DNA from: Lutraria lutraria
Lineage: Eukaryota > Mollusca > Bivalvia > Venerida > Mactridae
Length of the DNA stretch: 64,000 nt
Direction: 5' to 3'
Assembly (NCBI GenBank): GCA_964023205.1
Contig: OZ026838.1
Location: 26,873,843-26,937,842, forward strand
This document shows positions 12,702 through 24,029 of the stretch, one piece after another; the first letter of the stretch is position 1, and every line of letters starts with the position of its first letter. The notes beneath the pieces were generated by a model. That model saw nothing but the letters and a program-made list of their open reading frames with translations. It ran no database searches and had not been told where the DNA came from. A program made the translations under genes and the position numbers.

Positions 12702-14370
12702 ACGGACTTGTACGCGTACATAATTTCTCTGTATATAGACACATTTGTTCAAACTTGGTACATTCTTGGTGTATTTTTAGGACACATATCTTGTGTTCTG
12801 TACATGTTATGGAATTATAAATTATTGAATCAGTACAAAATGTTGTCATTCCTCCTTTACTTATACAGTGATAATATTATTGCACAGAATGGACGATTTC
12901 TTGATTTTTGTTGTTCGGTAAGAACACAAAGTTAATACCATTTCTCAACAATCGCTCTGTTTTCATTTTTCTGCATACCGAACAGCTTCAATTAACCTTC
13001 CGCCTAGGAACATAGTTCCAATTTTTCAATTCAATGGCATAAATACAAATTCAAATATTACGTGCATATAAGTCAAAATCAGATGGCTATGCAATATCGT
13101 AAACGAGCAATACAAACAGCCGTAAAAAGTCTCAACAATCCTTCCGCTCAGATTGCTGCAATATTTACTATCAGTACACACATTTCAAGGAAGGATGGCG
13201 TCATAATTCTCGTGCTGTATATGCTAATTTAGTTTGGTTCCTAGCTTCTATAGTAAACGTATAGAAGTCTTCATTGAATTCATGGACGATGCGATGATAA
13301 CTGTGAATCAACCAGATATTTAAATCAAAGCTCTGGAGGTTCTGCTGTTGTTCGGAACTACAAAGCAGCCAAGAGTTGAATTTCTTTGAAGGGTGAGTTT
13401 TTGAATCCAAACGATAGTTCGCACATGAATTTTGATGCAGACTTATGTACTACTAACGCTTTTATACACCCGCTATGCAGTTGTTAAAGTTGTTCCCGTT
13501 CCACGTGCTTTCAGTACTTTGATTTATGATTCCCATCTGATCAAGTTGTTCAGCAATTAGCATAATATTATATTGTCTACATTACCTGCCTCTTTGTATA
13601 CTCAACATATGCAGAATATAATATCTCATACATGAAGACATGCTCGAAGAAAAAGTTACACGTCCAAAACTCAGCCTAATATCCCACCCTACAAAGAAAT
13701 TCAACTTTTGACTGCTTTGTAGTTCCGAACAACAGCAGAACCGTCGGAGCTTTAATTAATATACAATACTGTTACTATGTATATACTTATCTATGTACGA
13801 ATGTATATCCCCCGCACAGATCATGATAGAGATTCTAGGTTTCAATCTATTACTTAATATTGGAGAGAGTCTACACTGAATGCATAGATTGTGTGTGATA
13901 AATGCGATTCACAGTCAGCTTTCAGAACATGATGTAAAAAAACAGGTTAATAACGTGAAGCCCATCTACTTAGCTCAAGAGTGTTATAAAACGGATACGT
14001 GAGCTCGTACCATGGGCTCGGCGAATTCTCTCTGTGATCATTTGGTTGAGGCCATGACAATTGGACAACAATATTAGTTAGGAGTTCCTTTTGTATAATT
14101 GATAGCATTGTACGACACTTTCATTTTGAAATTATTTCTTTGAATTTCATTGTGAAATATGATGCCAAACAAAGTTTTTCAGGGGTTAGGTTGACAAAAC
14201 AAGCAATAACATGCATAATCCGACTACATTTTTATTTTGGTTTCCTATGACAATTAAGTTGAACACATACGGCGAACCGTATGTGTCATCGGGTTATCAT
14301 TCTATGATTAAAACGGAATGCTAGCACCATTTAGACCGCATAGCTAAATCGGACGAATTAAACGAACGCA
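12702..14370. other. Intergenic: transporter 3' UTR plus a foldback repeat
   Basis: No coding exon is visible. The main structure is the inverted repeat at 13322-13762. The rest is AT-rich spacer. Region 14270-14370 directly precedes the copy A start codon and should hold its promoter or 5' UTR, but no TATA box is clear. Confidence 0.5.
13322..13762. mobile_element. Foldback element with about 75-bp inverted arms
   Basis: The left arm (about 13322-13395, including ttctgctgttgttcggaact) is repeated inverted at about 13690-13760 (agttccgaacaacagcagaa) with few mismatches. The arms are separated by about 295 bp without an open frame. This looks like a non-autonomous foldback or MITE insertion. 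Confidence 0.7.
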
Positions 14371-17300
14371 ATGCTTAAGCAAATTGTCCAAATAGTGACA
14401 ATACTAGGAATATTTAGTCAGAATGCTGCAGAAAAAAGATTGGTTTTACATTCTGATGATGACATAGCTAGCGAATTGATGACAATAAAAGCTGAAATGG
14501 CAATACTGACGCAAGAAATGAGTGATCTGAAAGCATCTCAACGTGCAGGTAATACATAATTATATGTTAAAAAAAAACATTTCCGAGACACAAGCGTAAG
14601 TAGTGGATACTGAACTACGAGATAAAGGATATACATGTATCACACCGTATACCCCGAAGAGCCGAACACAGTTGCTCTGGCGAACACAGCTGCCGATAAA
14701 TTTTACAATTTTGAATGGAAAATAAGTATCGGCTTAATCTATAGTAATCTTGAAGGATCCGAACAAAACCAATCATGTACATTAAATTTTATTCGCTATT
14801 GAAAAAGGAATAAATACTCGAAAATGTGAGGAAAATCGTGCATTTTTCAGTAAGAAATCGCTAGAAATGTCTGCTATTTTTTTTAAAGAATACGCTTCAA
14901 GAGTGCGGTAAGAAGTGTATGGCGACTGTGTTAAGCGTTATCATATCTAACGTTCTTACTGTATTCGAGGTTCGCAACTTTTACAATAAACTGTGCTTGA
15001 CGTTCTCAAAAATACGAGGGCAGGCTGGCTTTATGCATCAATATCTCTGCGGAAAATGGGAATGGAAAGCTGGGATTTCGCATATTGAGAGAAAATAGAT
15101 TGGAGTAAATTATGGTATCTGTAAAAGGGTTCACTTTTGTGTTAAAGTGCATTTATGGATCTGGATTCATCAGATCACGCGTTTTAATAGAAATAGCAAA
15201 CATTTCTAGCGATTTCTCGCTGAAAATGCACGATTTTCCTCACATCTTCGAGTATTTATTCCTTTTTCAATAGCGAATAAATGTACATGATTGGTTTTGT
15301 TCGGATCCTTCAAGATAACTATAAATTAAGCCGATACTTATTTTCCGTTTAAAACTGTAAAATATATAGGCAGCTGTGTTCGCCAGAGCAACTGTGTTCG
15401 GCTCTTCGGGGTATACGGTGTGTGTATGCACGTACAACTGTATAAATATTTCCCTATCAGAGATAAAGCTTTGCAGGAGGGTATTAGCTGAATTAGTCTC
15501 TTCGATACTTATTTTTGCCGTGTGGGACCCACGTGCGTGGGGAGTGATTAAGGTCGCTGACTTCAAATTACTGTAGCCTCTCACTGATAGAGGGTCGTGG
15601 GTTCGAGCCCCGCTACCGACCATATGTCTTTACATTAGGTGTGGTTAGGTGAACTGTCCGACTCATATGACCCTGGCTGTTGAAAAGGGACATAAAACTC
15701 GAAATCAACAAGCAAACAAACAAACAAAAAATCTGCCATGTAATTCATCGTTCATTATATCGATGATCTATATGAGATTGAATTCGATATATACGCGTTC
15801 ATACAATAAATTCTAGTTAAACTGTAGCAAGTGTATTGGAATTTATTTTAAAGACGAACTACTCTATTGCTGATATCATTATTGCAGTACAAGGCGCTGT
15901 TTATACAAGATGGGGAAGAACTACTTGTCCAGACGGAGCTGACTTGGTCTATCATGGTTAGTGTTGATATTAGTACATATCACGGGAGATTATTTAGATA
16001 AGTTTTGCCAACTTATTTGTTGGAAATAAAATGGCTATTACTATTATTTATATCATTTCATTTAACGTATCTGGCTTGGTTAAAATCGCTAAAATAACGT
16101 AAAATTATATTTTACGTTATTTACAAAGATTGAATATCATACTTTAATACCAAGCAACAAAACATTCTAACCGAATGCTCAAAAATCGTGTTTTATTGCG
16201 ATAAATACTGCATCCCTTTATCGACTTTTCCTTATCAGCGTTAAACATCTCTATCGTAATGTGCATTGTATTGGTAGTTGGTACGATATGATTCTATTAA
16301 TTCATTAATGACAAAAATTTGTAATAAAATCTCTTACTAGACATCAAACCTCGGCGTGGTTCCAATTATTGAACCGTAAACATAAGCGATAAGCGTCAAA
16401 TTCGTTGATTTCATAAGATGATAATGATCCGACACTTCTTTTGTAAATTGCTCAGCTTAAAGGTGTCATTTTCGAATTAACATTACCGTCTTATTTGACG
16501 ACGGATTTCAAAGCAGTTTTCGGTATTTTGTAGCGGAAATGTAAATCTAGGGAAATGTGCTTCAGAATTTTGATACTTGATTTCATTTTTATATATGGAG
16601 TATTATACGTAATAAACAGCAGGGTTCTGGGTACGGAATTTCTTTAAAGTCAAGTATCTAACGAACACAAGACGTTATAAAAAAAAACTGAGGCACTGTT
16701 ATGACGTACGATAAGGGTAATAAATGCATGACCCTGCATCATGCTAAAAGTTTACTTTTGACCCTTGCGCGCGTAAAACGATAATTAGCATGATGCATCA
16801 TAAATGCACGACCCTGCATTATTCTAAAAGTTTTCAGCAGTTTTCAGCATGATGCTAAAAGTTTTCAGCATGATGCGGAATGTTTTAGCATGATGCTGAA
16901 AACACTTAGCATCATGCAGGGTCGTGCATTTATGACCCTTATCGTACACCATACACTGTTCCCTGCTTTATACATTTATAGTCATTTTAAGGCTACTTGT
17001 TGTAATATATTCCTACATACAGAGTAGTTATCGTTGTTTGTAAACATTGAAAAAAATGTAAATTACGTGCGATATTGGTTTATAGAAGACCAATCAAATG
17101 TAATATTTGTTTCGAATTACAAATGTACTAGCAATGCACTTTATACAGTGGGTTTATTTTAGTATAAAATTATGGTTTATTTTTTAAATCTATAAATTGG
17201 TGAAACTTGATTTAACTTGACATCCAAGCCAGATACCTTTTTTCTCATGAACAGTTCCCTTTGCTTCAATGAAGTGACTGATATGATTATTCTATTATCA

Positions 17301-17792
17301 CATGTTGTAGGTTATATAGCAGGTAAGAAGTATAATGAACATGGAAGTGGTGCTGACAATCTATGCCTTCCATTAAAACCTACCTGGGGTAACTATACAG
17401 ACGGATTCGATGGTTATAAAGGAAGTATCTATGGTACTGAAATTGATGCTGTAGATTCTGATCATGTATTCCCTTACGCTGTCAATGAAAACGATATGCC
17501 TTGTGCTGTGTGCAAATCTGCACGAAGTACATCCATCATGATTCCTGCTCGTATAGACTGCTATCCTGGATGGACTTTAGAATATACTGGATACTTAATG
17601 ACCGCTTTGGACTATTCAGACCGACAACCCTTCGATACTCTCTGCATGGATTCTCTACCAGAGTTTGTTCCTAATGGTGGCACTGATGATAACGAACATA
17701 TCTTGTATTTGGTTGAAGCACATTGTGGTTCTCTACCATGTCCCCCGTATGTAAATGGTCGTGAGTTAGCGTGTGCTGTATGCTCTATGTGA
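14371..17792 (+). CDS. Copy A: secreted coiled-coil protein with short-chain-collagen-C4-like C-terminal domain
   Basis: Exons 14371-14548, 15888-15956 and 17311-17792 have GT/AG borders, both introns in the same phase, and total 729 nt or 242 aa. Residues 1-20 form a hydrophobic signal peptide (IVQIVTILGIFSQNA). Residues 28-58 are a heptad-like coiled coil (ASELMTIKAEMAILTQEM). The 23-codon middle exon gives AVYTRWGRTTCPDGADLVYH. The last exon gives a cysteine-rich domain with NLCLP, TWGNYTDGF, MPCAVCKSA, CYPGWTLEYTGYLM, HCGSLPCPP and ELACAVC. That domain is what I know from the non-collagenous end of sponge/bivalve short-chain collagen C4-like proteins, but there is no Gly-X-Y tract here: the coiled coil sits where collagen would be. 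The protein is probably an extracellular oligomer; function unknown. It is the most diverged and best preserved of the four copies. Confidence 0.85.
14641..15422. mobile_element. Foldback element with about 235-bp inverted arms in copy A intron 1
   Basis: The left arm at 14641-14880 (starts cacaccgtataccccgaaga) matches the reverse complement of 15185-15422 (ends cttcggggtatacggtgtg) with scattered mismatches, about 90% by eye. The core of about 300 bp has no open frame. This looks like a long-TIR non-autonomous element. Confidence 0.85.
15530..15728 (+). mobile_element. tRNA-derived SINE
   Basis: The tRNA-like head at about 15536-15625 has a B box (gggttcgagcccc, about 15598-15611). A body with ggtgaactgtccgactcat and gggacataaaactcgaaat follows, ending in a caaacaaa-type tail. 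The 3' body recurs at 54826-54895. It abuts the foldback element. Confidence 0.75.
16706..16947. mobile_element. Palindromic MITE with internal GCATGATGC repeats in copy A intron 2
   Basis: The ends are inverted copies of gtacgataagggt-ataaatgca-gaccctgcat (about 40 bp, few mismatches). The 242-bp interior repeats cagcatgatgctaaaa-type words in both orientations, so almost the whole element can fold. There are no open frames. Confidence 0.8.
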
Positions 17793-19427
17793 TAATATCT
17801 ACATTGTAAATGAATGCAGATTAACATGTTTTAACGCATGAATTGTTTTTCATTTTTGTTTTGCATTAGAATAGAAACTGTTTATCAAATTAACGACGTT
17901 AGTTGACCTATTTACGTTGCTCTTCATAATTAATAAAAAAGACCAACCAGCGTAATGGCATATTATATACTCTCATTAGCAGAACAAGTTGAGTTTTGAA
18001 AATATACATGAATATCGAACTATTTTATGTTCGAAATTAATCCAATTATATATATTTCGAAAAGTAGAACTAAGTATGCATCAAGTAATATGCATACAAC
18101 AAACTCTACGGTAGCACATTCTCTAAAGTATAAAACTATGTGCATAATGAACACTAAATATTTCTATGGAATCGAATAGCTGTCATGATCTAAATAATAT
18201 GCTACTACAACTTAGAACTTAGGAAATGTTGTTAATGTATTTGCAAGACCTTATCTTGCTACATTATATAGGTATGATTAAACAGAGATCTTAATCAAAA
18301 TTGACTAGCCCGCTAAGTTAGCAGTCATGTACACGTGACTATCCCATGTGACCATCTTGTTGACCCACTAGCAACTACATGCATAATGCAGGACCTTATC
18401 ATTGACTAGTTAAACTAAAGAAGAAATATGTCCATTGTAAGTAACAAAAATTTGAGTGTATGAACATGGTCATGCATGTAAATATCATAAGATAAGCAAG
18501 TTGGTGTCACGATAATAACACACTTGGCATTTAGTTCATCAGTTCTTATCTTTACATGATAAAAGTTAGTAATGTCGTGTTATGGAACGCCAGAAATAGC
18601 GTAGACAATTATGTTCTTTTTTCGTACAAGTATCGTCAAAAAGTTTAAATTAGTTGTTACTGGTTAAAGACAATAATGTACTCAGTTTACATTATTATGA
18701 TTTTGATGGTTTTGTGCATCATTGTTTTTATGCATTTACAGTATTAACATTGGTCTGGACTGAACGATCAGTTAAAAGAATTATTTATTACTCATGACTC
18801 AAGAAGATTTTTTAGTGTGTCTCTGCTCATTCGACATGGACACTCCATGAAAACTAACATTTTCATATGGTACAATGTTTCATATTAACAATGAATTAAT
18901 ATTAACTGCCCCATTTGTTTGACATGAGGTGCTTACCTGTGTGTTTTGTAAATATATAATATATAATTTTAACATTTCTGTTAATTAACAATTGGAATCA
19001 AAGTTGCAAGACACAAATAAGTCTCGATCATAAGATAAAACTACCCTGATGATAGTCAATGTTACAAAGTACTAGTAAGATAAATGTACATTTGATCATT
19101 TTTACGACTTGTTATCAACTGAGCTGCACTAATTTATATCTTTATGAATTCCGCTTTTGCATTCTTGTAACACTTTAACCTTTAATACCATTAGCTTAAT
19201 AGTGTATAGTCAAACAAAGTCAAATAAAATATCCGATTGCGACAACTACATAAATGTTATGCAATAAGGACGGCGTATCTTATCAATTTGCAATTTTTAT
19301 GATAAGGTGAACTGGATCTGGATAAAAACCTTGCAGGTCTTGGTTATATCATCAGTCGCGACGGGAACTATAGTTATAGAAATTCAATTCGCGAACAAGC
19401 GTTAGTACACGAATAAAAATCTTAATA
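17793..19427. other. Spacer A-B of the C4-domain cluster
   Basis: Contains blocks repeated in the B-C and C-D spacers: 'cacgtgactatcccatgtgaccatctt' type sequence near 18333, 'cagttcttatctttacat' near 18540, and a block ending about 100 bases before copy B. No coding exon is seen apart from these duplicated flanks. Region 19300-19380 aligns to the candidate core promoter of copy C. Confidence 0.6.
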
Positions 19428-20718
19428 TTGTCCATACAAGCAACGTTTGCTGAAAATGCTAAAGCCAAAGCGACAGAGAAAAGGCTGCTTCTACACTCTG
19501 GAGATGATCTAGCAAGCGAATTAATGACAGTTAAAGCTGAACTGGCAACAACAATCAAACTTCTCAACAATGTTTTGGTTAATGTGTCTACATTGAGTCA
19601 AGAAGTGAATTATCTTAAAACAGTTCAACAAAAAGGTAGTTAAATATGTTTCACTTATCTATAATTGAAAACGAAGCGAAAAAAAGAGCAATATGAATTG
19701 ACAAAGGGTAAGAGGGATGTCAGTGACAGGCGTAATTTGGATTTTATTATGTTATGTAAGCAACCTTTTATTGAAAGCCGAGATATAAAGAATAACACGA
19801 GATGGGTGTTAAATAGGTATGTGCTGTTGAAGGATACGTTTATAATGATATGAGATTATTAATTGTGAGTGTTAACAATGTTGATGATATGGTATTTTCA
19901 GTCCATAATATGGTATTTTCAGTCCAAGGCGCTGTGTATACAAGATGGGGGAGAAATACTTGTCCTCATGGTGCTGAGGTTGTTTAACGTGGTATGTGAT
20001 CATATACTTGTACTAGTAACACAAACAAATTCAGCAGAATACTATTACTATAGTGACTTATATTCAAACAGTATAGCTTCGATCAGAACATTCCTTTAGC
20101 CTGCCAATGTATAACAGTTACCAAGTAATGATACATTCAAGAATTGATCAATATCATACAAGAGCATCCTGTGCAAGGAAGATAGTCACTTTGTTGGTCA
20201 AATAGGTTTATAATTTATCTCATTTTATATATGTAGGATACATCGCTGGTAAAAAGTACAACGTAAATGGAAATGGAGCTGACAACCTCTGCCAACCATT
20301 TGTTCCAACTTGGGGTAACTATACAGACGGATTCAGTGTAGCTAGGGCTAGAATCTACGGTTCAGAGATTGATATCGAAGAACCGAATAATATATTCCCG
20401 TACGCTGTCAATGAAAACGACATGCCATGTGCTGTGTGCAAATCTGCAAGAACTACATCCATCATGATTCCTGCACACACAGACTGCTATCCTGGATGGA
20501 CATTAGAATATACTGGATATTTAATGACGGATCTTGAAGGGTCAGACCGTCAACCCATCGACACTCTCTGCATGGATTCTCTCCCAGAGTTTGTTCCTCG
20601 TGGTGGCACCAATGACAACCAACATATTTTGTATCTCGTTGAAGCTCACTGTGGCTCTCTACCATGTCCCCCGTATGTAGATGGTCGTGAGTTAGCGTGT
20701 GCTGTATGTTCTATTTGA
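19428..20718 (+). pseudogene. Copy B: C4-domain secreted protein, pseudogene
   Basis: Exon remnants 19428-19635, 19923-19991 and 20237-20718 align to copies A and C. Two lesions argue it is dead. The segment holding the ATG and the first half of the signal peptide is deleted relative to copy C, and the alignment resumes at TTG TCC ATA CAA without an ATG. In the middle exon the conserved VVYH codons read GTT GTT TAA, an in-frame stop at 19985-19987, where D has TAT. The final exon is full length (482 nt) and open, with all cysteines (NLCQP, MPCAVCKSA, CYPGW, CGSLPCPP, ELACAVC). The acceptor before exon 2 is duplicated (a 21-bp tandem repeat of the ggtattttcag region). Homology to copy D is very close. 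Confidence 0.8.
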
Positions 20719-22594
20719 TAATATCTACATTATAAATATATGCAGATATACAAGTGTAAATGGATTTATTGTTTTTCATTTTTATGCTGTATTAAAATTG
20801 CAACTGTTCATCAAATTAACGACGTTAGATTACAGCTTTATGTTGGTCTTAATTCATAACTAAAAATATAAAATACAAAGACTAACCCGTGTAATGGCGT
20901 ATTACACTCTCATCAGCAGAACAAGCTTTGAACAGTTTTGAAAATATACATGCATATCGAACTGTTTTATGTTCGAAATCATATATATTTGAAAAGTGGA
21001 ATAGAATTATCAATAATACATTTACAAGTATCCGAGGCACGATCAGGCAATCATAGATCTTTTAAATGTATGTATGTACGATAATTGTATTGACAATGGT
21101 GAATAGATTACTGAAGGAACACAATACTTGTAATTACTAGTAGTCAGATGCATTAAAAGTATGCATTCAACAAACTCTATGGCAACAGATTCGCTAAAGT
21201 ATAAAACATTTTGCATAATGATTACATAATATTACTATGGACTGGAGTGGTTGTCAAGATCTAAATAATATGCGACTACAACTTAGAACTTAAGAAATGT
21301 TGTTGATGTACAGTCATGCAGGATCTTATCGTGCTACATGAAATAGATGTGATTAAACAAAGAGCTTGGTCAAAACTGACCAGTCCGCTCAGCGAGCAGT
21401 CTGTTTACGTCATGTACACGTGACTACCCCATGTGTCTACCCCTAGCAACTACATCTACATGCAGGATCTTATCGTGCTACATTAAATAGTTAACAAAGA
21501 AATATATGTCAATTGTAAGTAACACAAATTTACATGGTCATGTATTTAAATATCACAAGGTAAGCAAATTGGTGTCACGCTAATAAAACATGTAGCTTAG
21601 AAGCATTTAGTTCGTCAGTTCTTATCTTTGCATAATGAAGGCCAGTAATGTCAAATTATGGAATGCCGGAAATATCGTAGTGTTTCGTACAAATATCATG
21701 AAAAAGTTTTAGTTAGTTGAAACAATGTACTCAGTTTATGATATTATAATTTTCATAGTTTGTGCATCAATGTATTTAAGCATTTACACATTATTCATAT
21801 TGGTCTGGACTAACCAATCAGTTTACAAAAATTCTTTGTTTCGTATGACTCATCTTTAGATGTTTCATTAACCTGCAAGAAGATGTTTTGATGTGGCTCT
21901 GCTCATTCGACCTGGACACTCCATGAAAATCAATTATTCCAAAGGCCACTGTGTATACAATGAATTATTTTTAACTGCCCCATTTGTTTTGCGTGAGGTG
22001 TTTATCGAGTGTGTTTTGTACATACATGTACAAAATGTATAAGTGTGTTATTCCTATTAATTGTTCATTTGAATCAAAGTTGCATGCACAAATGAGTCAT
22101 GTTTACAGGTTAAAACTTGGAACAAAAATGCATACCCGCTGATGATGGTCAATGTTACAAAGTACTATAGTAAGATAAATGTACATTTTATCATTTTTAC
22201 GACTTGTAGTCAACTGAGCTGTAATAATGTATTTCTTTATGAATTCAGCTTTAGAATTGTTGGAATACTTTTTAATCTTTAATAGCTTTAGCTTTACTTG
22301 TACGTATATAATCAAACAAAGTAAAAACAGATCCGATTTCAACAACTATAATTATAAGGGTAATTTATATCTGATAAGTTCTGTCTAGAACAACGTTAAT
22401 TGTCACATCAGAATTTGTACATAACGACTTGTAGCAGACTTAAATGCAATAAACACGGCGAATCATACCATTTTGCAATTTATATGGTAAGGTGAACTGG
22501 ATCTGGATAAATACGTTGCATGGTTAGGTATAGCATCAGTCGCAACGGGAACTATTGTTATCGAAATTCTATTAGCGAACAAGCGTAAATAATC
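20719..22594. other. Spacer B-C of the C4-domain cluster
   Basis: It is about 1.9 kb and homologous to the A-B and C-D spacers (post-stop flank 'gataatatctacattataaat', the 'cacgtgac' block near 21417, 'cagttcttatctttgcat' near 21617). No coding exon is present beyond the 5' flank of copy C. Confidence 0.6.
22480..22594 (+). promoter_or_regulatory. Candidate core promoter/5' UTR of copy C
   Basis: A TATA-like gataaata at 22506-22513, then a 'gcatcagtcgc' initiator-like word about 25-30 bases later, are conserved in the copy B flank (19317-19370). In D this segment is deleted. No experimental signal is available; placement is by conservation and spacing only. Confidence 0.35.
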
Positions 22595-24029
22595 ATGAAC
22601 AAAACACGAACAAAAATCCTTCTGCAAGCAATCTTAATAGTGTCCATACAAGGAACGTTTGCTGAGAATGCTGCAGCCGAAGCGACAGAGAAAAGGCTGC
22701 TTCTACACTCTGAAGATGATCTAGCAAGCGAATTGATGACAGTTAAAGCTGAACTGGCAACAGCAATCAAACTTCTCAACAATGTTTTGGTTAATGTGTC
22801 TACATTGAGTCAAGAAGTGAATTATCTTAAAACAGTTCAACAAAAAGGTAGTTAAATATGTTTCACTTATCTATAATCGAAAACAAAGCGAAATAATGAA
22901 ACATCCGAATTGACCTGGAGCAAGAGGGATGGTGGTAATGGGCGAAATTTGGATTTTATTCTGTAATTAGTCCAACCTTTTATTGAAAGCCGAGATATGA
23001 AGAATAGTAAGAGAAAAATATTGAACAGGTATGCGTTGTCAAAAAGTACGTTTTTAATAATATGAGGATATTATTTTTTAGTGTTAACAATATTGTTGAT
23101 ATGGTATTTTCAGTCCGAGGTGCCGTGTATACAAGATGGGGGAGAAATACTTGTCCTCATGGTGCTGAAGTTGTTTATCAAGGTATGAGATCATATAACA
23201 ATATGTCTTTGTATATATAAATTGTTTAATCCAATCCAACCGAATACAAGTGACTTATATTCAAATACTTAGTAGTAACTTCGATCAGATCATTAGTTTA
23301 GTCTGACAACAGTTGCCAATAAACGATACATTTAAAAATTGATCAATATCATACAAGAACTTCCGATGCAGTGAAGGTAGTCACTTTGTTGGTCAAAATA
23401 GGTTTATACTTTATCGCATTTGATAGGTTACGTCGCTGGTAAAAAGTACAACGAAAACGGAAATGGAGCGGACAATTTATGTCTGCCATTTACTCCAACC
23501 TGGGGTAACTATACAGACGGATTCAATGGTGCTACAAGGGCTAGGTTACGTCGCTGGTAAAAAGTACAACGAAAACGGAAATGGAGCTGACAATCTATGT
23601 CTGCCATTTACTCCAACCTGGGGTAACTATACAGACGGATTCAATGGTGCTGCAAGGGCTAGAATCTACGGTACTGAAATTCAGATCGAAGAACCGAATA
23701 ATATATTCCCGTACGCTGTCAGTCTAAACGACATGCCATGTGTTGTATGCAAATCTGCAAGAAGTACATCAATTATGATTCCTGCTCGCACAGACTGCTA
23801 CCCTGGATGGACTTTAGAATATACTGGATATTTAATGACAGCATTGAATCGAGCAGATTTTCAGCCCTACGACACTCTGTGCATGGATTCTCATCCAGAG
23901 TTTGTTCCACATGGTGGCACCGTTGATAACGAACATATCTTGTATCTCGTTGAAGCTCACTGTGGCTCTCTACCATGTCCTCCGTATGTAGATGGTCGTG
24001 AATTAGCATGTGCTGTATGTTCACTTTGA
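22595..24029 (+). CDS. Copy C: secreted coiled-coil protein with C4-like domain; last exon partly duplicated
   Basis: Exons are 22595-22847, 23114-23182 and 23545-24029 (807 nt, 268 aa). The signal peptide is clear (ILLQAILIVSIQGTFA). The coiled coil is longer than in copy A (LASELMTVKAELATAIKLL, then NNVLVNVSTLSQEVNYLK). The middle exon reads AVYTRWGRNTCPHGAEVVYQ. The last exon begins GYVAGKKYNENGNGADNLCL and ends ELACAVCSL. The first 118 bp of the last exon (23427-23544) occur twice in tandem. Splicing at the first acceptor (tgatag, ends 23426) runs into an in-frame stop at the junction. The second unit is itself preceded by an AG (ggctag, ends 23544), which gives an exon of normal length and correct phase. 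The gene is therefore coding only with the second acceptor, whose pyrimidine tract is poor. Confidence 0.65.
23427..23662 (+). repeat. 118-bp tandem duplication at the start of copy C last exon
   Basis: Units 23427-23544 and 23545-23662 differ at about three positions (gcg/gct, ttta/tcta, aca/gca). 118 is not a multiple of three, so reading through both units breaks the frame. Each unit is preceded by an AG. Confidence 0.9.

Noticed and set aside
15267..15623. Open frame of 118 codons on the minus strand
   Set aside because: It runs through the SINE head and a foldback arm; its protein is the usual chance translation of such repeats.
15536..15625. Possible tRNA gene (B box gggttcgagcc)
   Set aside because: The acceptor and anticodon stems do not pair properly, and a SINE body with an A-rich tail follows.
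19428..19643. Copy B exon 1 as an intact start
   Set aside because: The frame begins with TTG; the ATG and half of the signal peptide seen in copy C are deleted, and nuclear animal genes rarely start at TTG.
23463..23560. Reading the copy C last exon upstream through the first 118-bp unit
   Set aside because: In this frame the first unit is translated out of its natural frame (RTIYVCHLLQ); the motif order shows that only the part after 23545 is in the conserved frame.
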